This document shows, in pieces, positions 17,372 to 27,282 of a stretch of DNA of 34,530 nt; positions within the stretch are counted from its first letter, which is position 1, and every line of letters starts with the position of its first letter. Both the position numbers and the translations under genes were made by a program. Source of the DNA: Stieleria sedimenti. Its GTDB lineage: Bacteria > Planctomycetota > Planctomycetia > Pirellulales > Pirellulaceae. The stretch is taken from NCBI RefSeq assembly GCF_025060895.1, contig NZ_JANZKV010000211.1, positions 1,952-36,481 on the forward strand, given 5' to 3'. The notes under the pieces are model-generated. The model saw only the letters and a program-made list of their open reading frames with translations. It was not told the DNA's origin and searched no databases.

Positions 17372-18538
17372 ATGCAGAGTCGTTTCATCCAATGGTCGAG
17401 GACGTTTGCGAAGTGGCTGGCCGTCTTGGTGGTCCTGGCGGGGGCGGTTTACTGGCTGCGGTTTCGGCCGGTTCCGGTCCAAACGGTTCCGGTTCGCAGC
17501 GGTCCGATCGTTTCGGAAATCATCGGGACCGGGACCCTCGAGGCCCGCGTGTCGACAACGATCAGCCCCAAAATTTCCGGCCGGATCACGGTGGTCTCGG
17601 CCGACCAAGGTGACACGGTCGCCGAGGGCGATTTGCTGGTCGAGTTGGACGCGGCCGAACTGCAGCAGCAAGTCGAGATCGCCGAAGCCAACGTGGCCGC
17701 CTCCCAAGCGGCCATCGTGCGACTGCGTGCGGATAAGGAACGGGCGACGGTGGTGCTGGACCAAACGCAACGAACCAGTCGACGGCTGGAGAGTCTGTTG
17801 GAACGATCGGCCACGTCTCAAGAGGAGTTCGAACGTGCCACCGAAGCGATGTCGGTTGCGGTCGCCGACGTGGCCCGCGCCGAAGCGGCGATTACCGAGG
17901 GACAAAAGGTTTTGTTGGCGGCGGAAAAGACGCTTCAATACCATCAGGCGCGGTTGCGCGACACTCGGATCCTCGCCCCCTTCGGCGGTTTGATTACGGC
18001 GCGACATCGCGAATCCGGTGATGTGGTGGTGCCCGGCAGCGGCATGCTGACGTTGATTTCCACCGACGTGCTCTGGATCAGCGCCTGGGTCGATGAAACG
18101 GAAATGTCGAGGGTCGCCGAAGGCCAACCCGCCCGCATCGTGTTCCGTTCCCAACCCGAGCAATCGTATCCGGGGACCGTGGTTCGATTGGCCAACGAAT
18201 CCGATCGCGAAACACGCGAATTTGTGGTCGACGTGCAAGCCAACGCGTTGCCAGATCAGTGGGCCGTTGGGCAGCGCGCCGAAGTGTATTTGGAAACCGG
18301 CAGAAAGCCCGACGCGATTCAAATCGATGCCGCTTCATTAGTGCGTACCAAAAACGGTCACGCCGTGTTCGTCAATGATTCCGGGGTGGCTCGGCTGCGA
18401 CCGGTGACACTCGGATTGCGCGGACGTGACCGCGTCGAAGTCATCTTGGGGCTTTCCGCAACCGATCAGGTGGTCATGCCGCGTCATGGCAGCGCGTCAT
18501 TGGTCGACGGAAGTCACGTGAGCGTGGACGAATCATGA
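17372..18538 (+). CDS. Membrane-fusion (HlyD/DevB/MacA-like) subunit of an ABC exporter
   Basis: A 388-residue periplasmic adaptor. I chose the ATG at 17372 because GAAGAGG precedes it by 5 nt and a single N-terminal membrane segment follows at about 12-28 (WLAVLVVLAGAVYWLRF). Residues about 40-95 and 205-245 form the biotinyl-lipoyl-like barrel (GTGTLEARVSTTISPKISGR, RILAPFGGLITARHRESGDV). Residues about 95-200 are a long coiled-coil hairpin rich in Ala/Glu/Gln. A beta-barrel and membrane-proximal domain follow. It joins the inner-membrane ABC permease to an outer-membrane channel. First gene of a three-gene operon with ATGA overlaps, matching DevBCA order. The exported substrate is unknown. 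Confidence 0.92.
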   Translation: MQSRFIQWSRTFAKWLAVLVVLAGAVYWLRFRPVPVQTVPVRSGPIVSEIIGTGTLEARVSTTISPKISGRITVVSADQGDTVAEGDLLVELDAAELQQQVEIAEANVAASQAAIVRLRADKERATVVLDQTQRTSRRLESLLERSATSQEEFERATEAMSVAVADVARAEAAITEGQKVLLAAEKTLQYHQARLRDTRILAPFGGLITARHRESGDVVVPGSGMLTLISTDVLWISAWVDETEMSRVAEGQPARIVFRSQPEQSYPGTVVRLANESDRETREFVVDVQANALPDQWAVGQRAEVYLETGRKPDAIQIDAASLVRTKNGHAVFVNDSGVARLRPVTLGLRGRDRVEVILGLSATDQVVMPRHGSASLVDGSHVSVDES

Positions 18539-19746
18539 ATCTGGCCTTGAAGGACATTCGCTACAGCTTTGGACGATTTGCGTTGACCACTCTCGGCGTG
18601 GGCATGTTGTTGATGGTGGTGATGGGGATGGGAGGGATCTACCGTGGCGTCATCGAAGACGCGACGTTGTTGATCGATCGCGTCGATGCCGATTTGTGGA
18701 TCGTCCAACGTGACACCCGTGGCCCGTTCGCCGAAGTCTCGCGGGTGCCGCCCAGTTTGGTGCATCGTGCGACGGCGGTGCCCGGCGTCGCCTCGGCCCG
18801 TGAGTTTGTCTACCACACCATTCAACGCGAGCGGAACGGCAAGCCCCTGCGGATCGCGGTGATGGGATTGAGCTGGCCGACCGACAAGGGGGAGTGGATC
18901 GCGTTAACCGGCGGCCGAGCGCTGCGTCAAAACCACTTTGAAATGATTGCCAACGAATCGCTGGGGCTGCCGGTCGGACATCGCATCGAGCTGGGGCAGG
19001 AAACCTACACGGTCGTCGGCACGACCAACAACATGATCGGCAGCAGCGGCGACGGCATGGCGTTTGTGACCGTCCGCGATGCCCAGGCGATTCAATTCGA
19101 TGTGCCCGGTGAAGCGGTCCGTCTGGAACGGGCCGCCCGGGAGGCCCGCGGTCGCCGCTTTGATCTGGTCGCACAGCAACCGATGCTCTTGACCAACGCG
19201 CAACGCCCGGGAAGCGAATTGCCCGCCGTCGCCCGTCCCGGGCTGAGTGCCGTGATGGTTTCGCTCAAGCCCGATGCGGACGCCGATGTCGTCGCCGACA
19301 TCATCGGCGGTTGGGGCGACGTCTCGGTGTACACCTCCGACGGACAACGTGAGCTGTTGCTCAAGGGCACGGTCGAAAAGATCAAACGCCAAATCGGACT
19401 GTTCCGTGTGCTGTTGACCGTCATCGCAGCCATCATCATGGCGCTGATCCTGTACACGATGACGCTGGACAAGATCCATTCGATCGCGCTGTTGAAATTA
19501 ATCGGTGCCCCCAATACCGTGATCTTGGGTTTGATTCTGCAACAAGCGTTGTTGTTGGGCGCGTTCGGATTTGCAATCGCCTACCTGGTCGGGCAAAAGG
19601 TCTTTCCGATGTTTCCCCGACGCGTCCTGGTGACGCAACCCGACTTGATTCAGCTTGCCGCCATCGTGCTGGGAATCTCGATCTTGTCCAGCGTGCTGGG
19701 GATTTGGAAAGCCCTGCGGATCTCGCCCAACGAGGCCCTGTCATGA
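18535..19746 (+). CDS. ABC exporter permease, DevC/MacB/FtsX family
   Basis: A 403-residue inner-membrane permease. One membrane segment lies near the N-terminus (about 17-38, LTTLGVGMLLMVVMGMGG), then a large periplasmic domain (about 40-275), then three C-terminal segments at about 285-310, 325-355 and 370-390. This is the FtsX/MacB layout, and the ending [15 protein letters not shown] is the usual coupling-helix terminus. It partners the ATPase encoded next and the membrane-fusion protein before it. Start ATG and upstream stop overlap as ATGA at 18535-18538. DevC-like proteins export glycolipids in cyanobacteria; here the substrate is undetermined. Confidence 0.92.
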   Translation: MNLALKDIRYSFGRFALTTLGVGMLLMVVMGMGGIYRGVIEDATLLIDRVDADLWIVQRDTRGPFAEVSRVPPSLVHRATAVPGVASAREFVYHTIQRERNGKPLRIAVMGLSWPTDKGEWIALTGGRALRQNHFEMIANESLGLPVGHRIELGQETYTVVGTTNNMIGSSGDGMAFVTVRDAQAIQFDVPGEAVRLERAAREARGRRFDLVAQQPMLLTNAQRPGSELPAVARPGLSAVMVSLKPDADADVVADIIGGWGDVSVYTSDGQRELLLKGTVEKIKRQIGLFRVLLTVIAAIIMALILYTMTLDKIHSIALLKLIGAPNTVILGLILQQALLLGAFGFAIAYLVGQKVFPMFPRRVLVTQPDLIQLAAIVLGISILSSVLGIWKALRISPNEALS

Positions 19747-20447
19747 GCGATGCCGGGGAAACGTTGGCCATCGAAACCGACCGGCTGACCAAGATCTACG
19801 GCAGCGGCAATACCGAAGTCGTCGCGATGCGAGACGTGTCGATGCAGGTGCATCGCGGCGAGGTCGTGGCGTTGTTGGGGCCCAGTGGTTCCGGCAAGTC
19901 GACGTTTCTGACCGCCGTCGGCCTGATCAATCCGCCGACCTCGGGACGCGTGTTGATCGGCGGCAAGCTGGTGGTCGAGGGCGACGTCCCGCACACCAAT
20001 CTGCGATCGTTTCGCCGCCGGCACCTCGGATTTGTGTTTCAAAAATCGAACTTGATCCCGTTTTTGTCCGCCCGCGAGAACGTGCAGATCGCGATGCAGC
20101 TCAACGGGGACACGCCTCAATCGGCCCGCCGTCGCGCTCAAGAGTTGCTCGACTATCTGGGCGTCGGCGATCGGGGCGAGAACTTGCCGTCGATGCTCTC
20201 CGGCGGCCAACAACAGCGCGTCGCCGTGGCCCGCGCGCTGGCAAACCACCCCAGCGTGATCCTGGCCGACGAGCCCACCGCGGCGCTGGACAGCCACCGC
20301 GGCCGACAAGTGATGGAACTGTTCGCCAAGGTCGCACACGAACAGCAAGCCGCCGTCATCGTCGTCACCCACGACCATCGATCCTTGGACGTCTTCGACA
20401 CCCGGTATGAAATGGAAGACGGCTTGATGCGGTTGGCTGAGTCCTGA
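19743..20447 (+). CDS. ABC exporter ATP-binding subunit, DevA/MacB/LolD family
   Basis: A 234-residue ATPase from the ATG at 19743, which overlaps the permease stop as ATGA; an upstream in-frame start at 19704 would lie inside the permease gene. Walker A is GPSGSGKST (about residue 43), the Q-loop is in [14 protein letters not shown], the ABC signature is [15 protein letters not shown], Walker B is [11 protein letters not shown], and the switch histidine is in VVTHDHRS. This is the MacB/LolD-type class that powers mechanotransmission exporters. Last gene of the operon; it ends 124 nt before the next gene, with a TTTTGACCAACCCC motif at 20473-20486 in the gap. Confidence 0.93.
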   Translation: MSDAGETLAIETDRLTKIYGSGNTEVVAMRDVSMQVHRGEVVALLGPSGSGKSTFLTAVGLINPPTSGRVLIGGKLVVEGDVPHTNLRSFRRRHLGFVFQKSNLIPFLSARENVQIAMQLNGDTPQSARRRAQELLDYLGVGDRGENLPSMLSGGQQQRVAVARALANHPSVILADEPTAALDSHRGRQVMELFAKVAHEQQAAVIVVTHDHRSLDVFDTRYEMEDGLMRLAES

Positions 20448-20571
20448 AACACCTCCACTCCGACGCCCCCCTCTTTTGACCAACCCCTCCTCGGAGACTC
20501 GATCGACGCAACCTTCGCGTCCGCGTAGCGAGTAAACTGCCGGATCAACCGATTCACGACAAGGAGTTGCC

Positions 20572-22086
20572 ATGGGATTGAATTCGCTTTCTCGTCGCCG
20601 CTGGATGCAATCAGCGGGTGCTTCGGCGGTCATTGCTGCAACCGGTTCAACGCGCCGCCGAACCTTCGCCGCTGACACGTCGCCGAACGTCTACGAGATC
20701 GGATCGCGACGCGAGCTGTTCGTCGACGAAGCGTTGATCGAAACGCGCAACGAGGTCGACTTGGTGATGCATCGTCCGCGTGACGAGGGTCAGGTGCTGG
20801 CGTTTGACAAGCCCTGGGAAGGCGGCTTCAGTGCTTATGCGACCGTGATTCGCGACGGCGATCGATTGCGGCTGTACTATCGTGGTCTCGGTGTCGCCGG
20901 CCAGGATGGCAACCGTTCCGAGACGACCTGTTACGCGGAGTCGACCGACGGCATCGAGTGGACCAAGCCGAATTTGGGGCTGTTTGAAGTCAAGGGGACG
21001 CGAGAGAACAACGTGGTGTTGGCCGACGCCGCGCCGGTCACGCATAACTTTTGCCCGATGTTGGACACACGGGAAGGCGTCTCGGCGGAGGAACGTTTCA
21101 AAGCACTCGGCGGGACCGTCAAAAGCGGGCTGATCGCCTGGGTTTCCGCCGACGGAACGCGCTGGCGCAAGCTGCGCGAACAACCCGTGATCCCCAGCGA
21201 CCAGATTCCCTATCCCCATTTCTTCGACTCTCAGAACCTCGCGTTCTGGTCGGAGGCGGAGCAACAGTACGTCTGTTATTTCCGCGTCTTCCAGGACAAA
21301 ATCCGGCGGATCGCGCGGACGGTCAGCGACGATTTCGTCGAGTGGTCGGCGCCGGTGCTGATGGGGTATCGACATCGCGGCGGCGAGTCACCGATCGAGC
21401 ACTTGTACACGAACCAAACGCATCCGTATTTTCGCGCCCCGCATTTGTATGTCTCGATCGCCGCCCGTTTCATGCCGGGCAGACAGGTGTTGAGCGACGA
21501 GCAAGCCCAGGCGATCCACGTCAACCCGCGTTACTTCAAGGACACGTCCGATGCGATTCTGATGACTTCACGGCCGGGAAGCGATGTTTACGACCGCACC
21601 TTCCTGAGCAGCTTCGTGCGACCGGGGATCGGGGCTCACAATTGGGTGTCGCGAACGAACTATCCGGCATTGAACGTCGTGCAAACCGGGCCGACGGAGA
21701 TGTCGATGTATCTAAACCAGGATTACGCGCAGCCGACGGCCCATCTGCGCCGCTATTCCATGCGGCTGGACGGGTTCGCGTCGGCTCAAGCCGACTATCA
21801 CGGCGGGGAACTGGTCACCAAGCCCCTGGCGTTTGGCGGATCACAACTGACGCTCAACTTTGCCACCTCCGCCGCCGGTGGCATTGGCGTGGAAATCCAA
21901 GACGCCTCCGGCACGCCGATCCCGGGCTACACGCTTGCGGAATCTCGCGAGCAGATCGGCAACGAAATCGAACGCGCGGTTTCCTGGGAATCCGGCCCCG
22001 ACGTGTCCACCCTCGCCGGCCGCCGCGTCCGCCTCCGCTTCGTCATGAAAGACGCCGATCTGTACGCCTTCCAGTTCCGCGCATAA
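20572..22086 (+). CDS. Tat-exported five-bladed beta-propeller protein (GH32/GH43-like)
   Basis: A 504-residue protein with a strong AAGGAG site 5 nt before the ATG. The N-terminus carries a twin-arginine-type signal ([20 protein letters not shown]). The mature part starts with [15 protein letters not shown], a pattern widespread in planctomycete secreted proteins, followed by repeated propeller strands ([50 protein letters not shown]). These recall the five-bladed glycosidase clans GH32 and GH43. A C-terminal beta-sandwich follows from about residue 410 ([17 protein letters not shown]). I cannot assign catalytic residues, so glycosidase activity is inferred from fold only. Confidence 0.82.
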   Translation: MGLNSLSRRRWMQSAGASAVIAATGSTRRRTFAADTSPNVYEIGSRRELFVDEALIETRNEVDLVMHRPRDEGQVLAFDKPWEGGFSAYATVIRDGDRLRLYYRGLGVAGQDGNRSETTCYAESTDGIEWTKPNLGLFEVKGTRENNVVLADAAPVTHNFCPMLDTREGVSAEERFKALGGTVKSGLIAWVSADGTRWRKLREQPVIPSDQIPYPHFFDSQNLAFWSEAEQQYVCYFRVFQDKIRRIARTVSDDFVEWSAPVLMGYRHRGGESPIEHLYTNQTHPYFRAPHLYVSIAARFMPGRQVLSDEQAQAIHVNPRYFKDTSDAILMTSRPGSDVYDRTFLSSFVRPGIGAHNWVSRTNYPALNVVQTGPTEMSMYLNQDYAQPTAHLRRYSMRLDGFASAQADYHGGELVTKPLAFGGSQLTLNFATSAAGGIGVEIQDASGTPIPGYTLAESREQIGNEIERAVSWESGPDVSTLAGRRVRLRFVMKDADLYAFQFRA

Positions 22087-22106
22087 AAGGTGTCCGACAC
22101 CTTTTT
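22085..22106. terminator. Perfect hairpin terminator, bidirectional
   Basis: AAAAGGTGT (22085-22093) and ACACCTTTT (22097-22105) form a 9-bp stem around loop CCG, followed by another T. It begins in the stop codon (TAA, 22084-22086) of the propeller gene. The flanking A- and T-runs let it work on both strands. Confidence 0.75.
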
Positions 22107-22276
22107 GGTTGAGTGGGAGGCCTGGGGGGGTTGGGGTCGGTGGTGTCGTTCGAGGTGGTTCGGATTTTGCTTTGCTATAGTTTGGGTGAATCCTGGAGTC
22201 GCAGTGGGAAACCTGAACGGTGTCGAACGTCTCGACGACCTGCGTGACGGCTTCACCCGCTGAATCAGGCTGGACG

Positions 22277-25237
22277 ATGGAACTCAACCCGCGACGGCTG
22301 TTCTTGTGCCTGTGCCTGTTGCTCGCGTTTTGCAGCGGATGCGACCGCGCAGGCACTGACGTGGGCCGCGATGTTGCCGAATCAGACTCGCAGGTGATGG
22401 AAGCCGACCTGGACGATGCGCGTCGATTGATCGCGGCACAGCAGTTCGATGATGCTCGTGAAGTGATTCGGCGCTATCTGCAACAGCACCCCGATGATCC
22501 CCAAGCCCTGGAGATGGCCGGTGATGGTGCGGTTCAAGCAAACGATGCGGCAGCCGCGATCGGGTTCTATGAAGCGGCAGCCCTTGCATCGGAGGAATCG
22601 CCCAACGGCGAACCGACGAAGGCGTTGTGGTTCAAATGGGCGGGGGCGACGATCGCCGCAGAACGTCCCTTCGAGACGATTGCGGTTTTGCGTGAGGCGG
22701 TCGAAGACTATCCCGAGGTGTTGGAGATCCGACAGAACCTGGCCAGTTTTCTTGCCCGCGTCGGCTTGCAAGACGAAGCCGCCGGGCAGTTCCAATGGCT
22801 GGTCCAACACAAGCACGGCAGCCAGGCCGTCCTGCTGATCTTGGCCGACCTGACGCGTCCGCAGACCCACGAGGAGACGTGCAGGTCGGCATTGCGACGC
22901 AACCCCGAAGATCTTCGCCCGGTGTTTTCGTTGGCTCAACACGACGCCGCCGAGTCCGATTGGAACGCTGTCGAACAAGCACTCGCGCCGGTCGTCAGGC
23001 AACACCCTGATTTTTCCCCCGCCGTCGCCCTGTATGGTCGGGCATTGGTGGAACTGGACAAGGCCGACGAGGTTGAACAATGGAGCCGAACGTTGCCCCG
23101 GGATATCGAGACGTACTCGCAATACTGGCTGGCGGCGGCAAACTGGGCGTTACGCCACGGATCGATGGACCAAGCGGCGCGCGCTTATTGGTCGGCGGTG
23201 AGATTGAACGAGAACGATCTCGAGGCGCTTCAGGGGCTGGCCAGTGCGCTGACCCAATTGGGACGCACCGAGCAGGCGGAACGTGCCGCCCGCCGCGGCG
23301 AAAAAATTGCCACGTTGCGGAGTCATCTGGCAACGTTGAGCAGTTGGGACCTTGATTCTCAATCCACCGTCGTCGAACTCGCGCTGACGTTGGAACAACT
23401 GGGGCGACGGTGGGAGGCGGCGAATTGGTTGATGATCGGGGCGACAATGAAACAGCATCCCGATCCGGAGTTCGCGAAGACGTTTCAGGGGATCCGCGAG
23501 CGGTTGACCGGTTCGACGCCCTGGCAACTGCCCGAGCAAACGGTGTCGGCGAACGTCGACCTGTCGTCCTTTCCGGTGATGGTTTGGCATCGGTCGGAAC
23601 GGTCCCCCGCGTTGCCGATGGAGGCACACTCGGACAGAAACCTGCGGTTTCGCGATGAAGCGGCATCGCGATCGCTCGATCACGTTTGTGCCCTCAGCAA
23701 AACAGGCGACGCCGAATCCGGTTTGATGATTTATCAATCCGGAGCGGGCGGGGCCGGCGTGATTGATTTTGACCTGGATGGTTGGCCCGATTTGTATTTG
23801 ACCGTGATGGATGGGACGCCCAAACGCGAGGATTCCGGACCCAATCGGCTGTATCGAAACTTGGCGGGTGAGTTTTCCGATGTCACGGACCTTTCGACGC
23901 TGCTCGATCGCGGGTTCTCCCAAGGCGTCGCGGTCGGCGACTACAACGCCGACGGCTGGCCGGACGTCTTGGTCGCAAACATTGGCGAAAACCGTCTGTT
24001 TCAAAACAACGGCGACGGGACGTTTCGTGATGTCACCGAGTCGTGTCGACTGAGCGGAATCGGTTGGACGACTTCGGTCGCCATCGCCGATTTGAATGGA
24101 GATGGACACGCCGACCTCTATGAAGTCGGTTACTGCCGTGGCGAGAAACCGTTGAGTTTGCAGTGTCTGGTCGAGTCGATCGGGGAAGCCAGGTCGTGCA
24201 ACCCGATGGCCTTTGATGCCGAACCCGACCGGATTTGGGTCGGCAATGGCGACGGAACGTTTACCGACGCATCCGACTGGTTCGGGCCGCACGAACCTGG
24301 CCGCGGATTCGCCCTGGTGATCGGAGACTTCGATCGCCGTCCCGGTTTGGAAACCTACGTGGCCAACGATATGACGGCCAATCATTTTTGGGCCAAACCG
24401 TACCAGGCACCCGCGCTGGGGCTTTCCGATCAAGCCGCCGTGCGTGGATTGGCGCTCAGCCGTCGCTCCATCGCCCAGGCCTCGATGGGCATCGCCGCCG
24501 CAGATGCCGACAACGACGGCGACATCGATTTTTTAGTGACGCATTTTGTCGATGACCACAACACGTTCTACCGCCAAGACAGCCCGGGCGTGTGGTCCGA
24601 TGAGTCCCAAGCCGCCGGCTTTGTGGACTCCTCCAAGCCGATGCTGGCCTATGGCACCCAGTGGATCGATGTCGACAACGATGGCTCTTTGGAAGTGTTC
24701 ATTGCCAACGGTGACATCGACGACTTTCAATTCGAAGGACGATCGTTCCGGCAACCTCCGCAGCTATTGCAGCAGGTCGCGCGCGGCCGATGGAGCGAGA
24801 GGCATGCGGACTCGTTGGGCGACTATTTCACTCAGCCTCGGCTGGCCCGGTCCGTTGCGACGCTCGACGCCGATCGTGACGGTCGCACCGACCTGATCGT
24901 CACGCATCTGTTCGACCCCGTGTCGCTGTTGATCAATCGATCCGATACATCGGTCGCGCAGACGCGGTTTTTCCTGCGGGCCACCTCAACGCATCGCGAC
25001 GCGATCGGCGCTCGGGTCCGGTTCACCGCAAATGACCAAACCTTTGAACAATCACTGCTCGCCGGAAACGGGTTCCAGTGCGCCAACGAAGCGTGCATCC
25101 TGGTGGCGGTGCCGGACGCCGAAACATTGGAAGACGTCAGCGTGACGTGGCCCGACGGGAGCAACGAATCGCTCGGCGACTTGGCCGGCGGGCGGGATTA
25201 CTTGATTTCCCAACACCTGGGTGCCTGGCTGTTGTAA
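22277..25237 (+). CDS. TPR / FG-GAP (VCBS) / ASPIC-UnbV exported protein
   Basis: A 986-residue protein from the ATG at 22277. The frame is open to 22220, but the signal peptide begins at MELNPRRLFLCLCLLL and ends in a cysteine-rich FCSGCDRAG, an imperfect lipobox, so it may be a lipoprotein. Residues about 45-390 are tetratricopeptide repeats. Residues about 490-885 hold FG-GAP-type repeats with calcium-binding DxDxDGxxD loops (DFDLDGWPDLYL, DYNADGWPDVLV, DLNGDGHADLYE, DADNDGDIDFLV, DADRDGRTDLIV). The end (about 910-975) is an ASPIC/UnbV domain (GARVRFTAN, VSVTWPDGSNESLGDL). These multidomain proteins are abundant in planctomycetes and are thought to act in surface adhesion or binding; the ligand is unknown. 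Confidence 0.9.
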   Translation: MELNPRRLFLCLCLLLAFCSGCDRAGTDVGRDVAESDSQVMEADLDDARRLIAAQQFDDAREVIRRYLQQHPDDPQALEMAGDGAVQANDAAAAIGFYEAAALASEESPNGEPTKALWFKWAGATIAAERPFETIAVLREAVEDYPEVLEIRQNLASFLARVGLQDEAAGQFQWLVQHKHGSQAVLLILADLTRPQTHEETCRSALRRNPEDLRPVFSLAQHDAAESDWNAVEQALAPVVRQHPDFSPAVALYGRALVELDKADEVEQWSRTLPRDIETYSQYWLAAANWALRHGSMDQAARAYWSAVRLNENDLEALQGLASALTQLGRTEQAERAARRGEKIATLRSHLATLSSWDLDSQSTVVELALTLEQLGRRWEAANWLMIGATMKQHPDPEFAKTFQGIRERLTGSTPWQLPEQTVSANVDLSSFPVMVWHRSERSPALPMEAHSDRNLRFRDEAASRSLDHVCALSKTGDAESGLMIYQSGAGGAGVIDFDLDGWPDLYLTVMDGTPKREDSGPNRLYRNLAGEFSDVTDLSTLLDRGFSQGVAVGDYNADGWPDVLVANIGENRLFQNNGDGTFRDVTESCRLSGIGWTTSVAIADLNGDGHADLYEVGYCRGEKPLSLQCLVESIGEARSCNPMAFDAEPDRIWVGNGDGTFTDASDWFGPHEPGRGFALVIGDFDRRPGLETYVANDMTANHFWAKPYQAPALGLSDQAAVRGLALSRRSIAQASMGIAAADADNDGDIDFLVTHFVDDHNTFYRQDSPGVWSDESQAAGFVDSSKPMLAYGTQWIDVDNDGSLEVFIANGDIDDFQFEGRSFRQPPQLLQQVARGRWSERHADSLGDYFTQPRLARSVATLDADRDGRTDLIVTHLFDPVSLLINRSDTSVAQTRFFLRATSTHRDAIGARVRFTANDQTFEQSLLAGNGFQCANEACILVAVPDAETLEDVSVTWPDGSNESLGDLAGGRDYLISQHLGAWLL

Positions 25238-25417
25238 AATCGAACGGATCGGCGGTGCCGAGCCGGCCAACTGCCATGACGCATTTTATTGTCACGACGA
25301 CGCATTTGTGTATCGCTTCACTCGGCAGCTTCAATTCAGCTTGAGGGATTGAACCATTCGATCGTGTTCGAGTTTCGTTTTTATTTCTTTTGTCTCTTTA
25401 ACAGTCAAGGTGCTCCA

Positions 25418-26653
25418 ATGGTAACGTTCAAACAGAAACAGAGGGCTGGCTTCACGTTGGTGGAGCTGCTCGTGGTGATCGCGATTATCGGGATCCTTGT
25501 GGGACTCTTGCTCCCCGCGGTTCAGGCTGCTCGTGAAGCAGCCCGACGCATGAGTTGCAGTAACAATTTCAAACAGCTTGGAATTGGCATTCATAACTAT
25601 CACGCGGCCTACAAACAACTTCCGACACACGGCTCGGGAACCCAACCGGGGACTCCGGAACCTTGGTTCCGCTCCTCGGACTATGGAAACCGTCACCGCT
25701 TGAGCATGCTGGTTCCGATTCTGCCGTTCATTGAACAGCAGGCGTTGTGGGATCAAATCAGCAACCCGAATTCGAAGCGAACTGACGGCAACACCGGTGC
25801 GCCGGTGGGGACACCGACCAATCCATGGCCGGCGATGGGGCCGACCCCGGAGAAGATTCAGTACATTCCCTGGACGACCGAGGTTCCGACGTACCGTTGC
25901 CCGAGCGATCCCGGGGTTGGACTTCCGGCACTGGGGCGAACGAACTACGCCGCCTGCTTGGGAGATTCTTCATGGCTGCTGCACCTCGCCAATCGCAACA
26001 ACAATCGGACCCAGGTCACCAACGGACGGAGCCGACAATCAAACGCCGCCCACCGTGGGTTCTTCAAGCCGTTGCAGGAAGCGAAATTTCGCGATTGCCT
26101 GGACGGTCTGTCCAACACCATCGCGATGGGCGAAATCATCACCTACCTGGGCGATAATGATATTCGAGGCCAGGTGACGGAATCGGCCCGAAACAGCAGT
26201 GCCCCCGGGGTCTCTCTGGCGAACCTTCGCGACAACCCGTCGATTTGCCAGCCATTGGTCGACCCGGACAGGCCCCGGTTTTGGGATCCCCAGTACCACA
26301 TGATCTCCCGCGCCCTGTTTGCCCGCGGCTATCGCTGGGCTGACCAAGGTCCTTTCTTTACGGGCTGTTTGACGATCCTGTCTCCCAATCGCGAGCTTTG
26401 CGGGCCGTACAACACGCTGGGCACGACCCTGATCGCGACGATGTCCAGCCGCCACCAAGGCGGATGTCACGTGTTGATGGGCGACGGAGCGGTCAAGTTC
26501 ATCACCGATTCCATCGAAGCCGGTGACCAGACGGCCGGTAGTGTTTGGCTCAACGGGACCGGTGGCCAGCTTCCCGGTTCGCCAAGTCCCTACGGGCTCT
26601 GGGGCGCCTTGGGCACTCGCGCCAGCAACGAAACCATCGGCGAAGAGCTCTAG
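25418..26653 (+). CDS. DUF1559 pseudopilin-like protein
   Basis: A 411-residue protein of the planctomycete DUF1559 family. The ATG at 25418 is preferred because AAGG precedes it and a type IV prepilin leader follows: basic residues, then [28 protein letters not shown] with cleavage before Phe at about residue 12. The next stretch, [17 protein letters not shown], is the family hallmark, and the C-terminus has the other hallmark, [19 protein letters not shown]. Processing by prepilin peptidase and assembly into pseudopili or the cell surface is expected. Planctomycetes hold many copies; individual roles are unknown. The small lipoprotein downstream is a frequent companion in this context. Confidence 0.95.
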   Translation: MVTFKQKQRAGFTLVELLVVIAIIGILVGLLLPAVQAAREAARRMSCSNNFKQLGIGIHNYHAAYKQLPTHGSGTQPGTPEPWFRSSDYGNRHRLSMLVPILPFIEQQALWDQISNPNSKRTDGNTGAPVGTPTNPWPAMGPTPEKIQYIPWTTEVPTYRCPSDPGVGLPALGRTNYAACLGDSSWLLHLANRNNNRTQVTNGRSRQSNAAHRGFFKPLQEAKFRDCLDGLSNTIAMGEIITYLGDNDIRGQVTESARNSSAPGVSLANLRDNPSICQPLVDPDRPRFWDPQYHMISRALFARGYRWADQGPFFTGCLTILSPNRELCGPYNTLGTTLIATMSSRHQGGCHVLMGDGAVKFITDSIEAGDQTAGSVWLNGTGGQLPGSPSPYGLWGALGTRASNETIGEEL

Positions 26654-26726
26654 CGTCTACCGTTTGGCTGTTGACGCGCGGTTGTCCCAGCCGGCAGGCC
26701 CAACGGTCACGCGGTGAGCATTGTTT

Positions 26727-26796
26727 AGCGGTAGGGCGCGAGCCCTCCGGTGTTTTCGGCAACGATCAGGAACCGGAGGGCTTGCGCCCTGCCGCT
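26727..26796. repeat. REP-like long inverted repeat with nested GNRA-type hairpin
   Basis: Two 25-nt arms, 26727-26751 and 26772-26796, are inverted copies with two differences, separated by 20 nt. Each arm itself folds: AGGGC-GCGA-GCCCT in the left (a GNRA tetraloop) and AGGGC-TTGC-GCCCT in the right. It can therefore form one long hairpin or two small ones. It lies between the DUF1559 and small lipoprotein genes. The remainder of 26654-26939 shows nothing else. The form matches planctomycete REP-type intergenic elements. Confidence 0.75.
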
Positions 26797-26939
26797 ACCA
26801 TTTCCCTCGTCAAACGTAGGGAATCAATGCTTCATGGCGTTGCCCAACTGGGGCAATCGGGCTGCAGTCACTCAATGCCTTTTGATCGATTGTTTTTGCG
26901 GTTCCAAGTCCCGCGTCTTCCCCACATCAGGTCCTTTCC

Positions 26940-27131
26940 ATGAAACCCCAACCGTTGTCCTGCCTGTTTCTCATGCTTCTCGTCGCTGTCGTCGTCGGTT
27001 GTGGCGACACGGGGCGCCGTACGTCAACCGAAGGAGCCGACGCGCAAGCCATCGCGGAATACGAAGCGGCTGTGGCGGCTGCCGAGGGAAACATGGCGAC
27101 CAGCTCAGACGCTTCCGAGGGCGACGAATAG
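26940..27131 (+). CDS. Small lipoprotein
   Basis: A 63-residue protein. Residues 1-21 are a lipoprotein signal peptide (MKPQPLSCLFLMLLVAVVVGC) with lipobox VVGC and Cys21 as the acylation site. The mature 43 residues are Ala/Glu/Ser-rich, acidic and probably helical then disordered. Small lipoproteins of this kind often follow DUF1559 genes in planctomycetes, which fits here despite the 286-nt gap with a REP-like element. No function is known. Real-gene status rests on the clean lipobox and context. Confidence 0.7.
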   Translation: MKPQPLSCLFLMLLVAVVVGCGDTGRRTSTEGADAQAIAEYEAAVAAAEGNMATSSDASEGDE

Positions 27132-27282
27132 CCGCCCGGTACGAATCGTCTCGCGGCGGCGACCGCGAGGGTGGAACAGCGTTCTTTGACGAGGGGCCGC
27201 CCATGGCGTCGCGTGGGATGTAGAATATCCCGCTGAATCGTCGCGCACGGATTTCTTCCATTCCCCACACTCGGAAACCCTG

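Noticed and set aside
19650..20678. 342-codon minus-strand open frame
   Set aside because: It covers the ABC ATPase gene with all its motifs on the plus strand and spans two gene boundaries.
23150..24433. 427-codon minus-strand open frame
   Set aside because: It is antisense to the FG-GAP/TPR gene, whose repeats are unmistakable.
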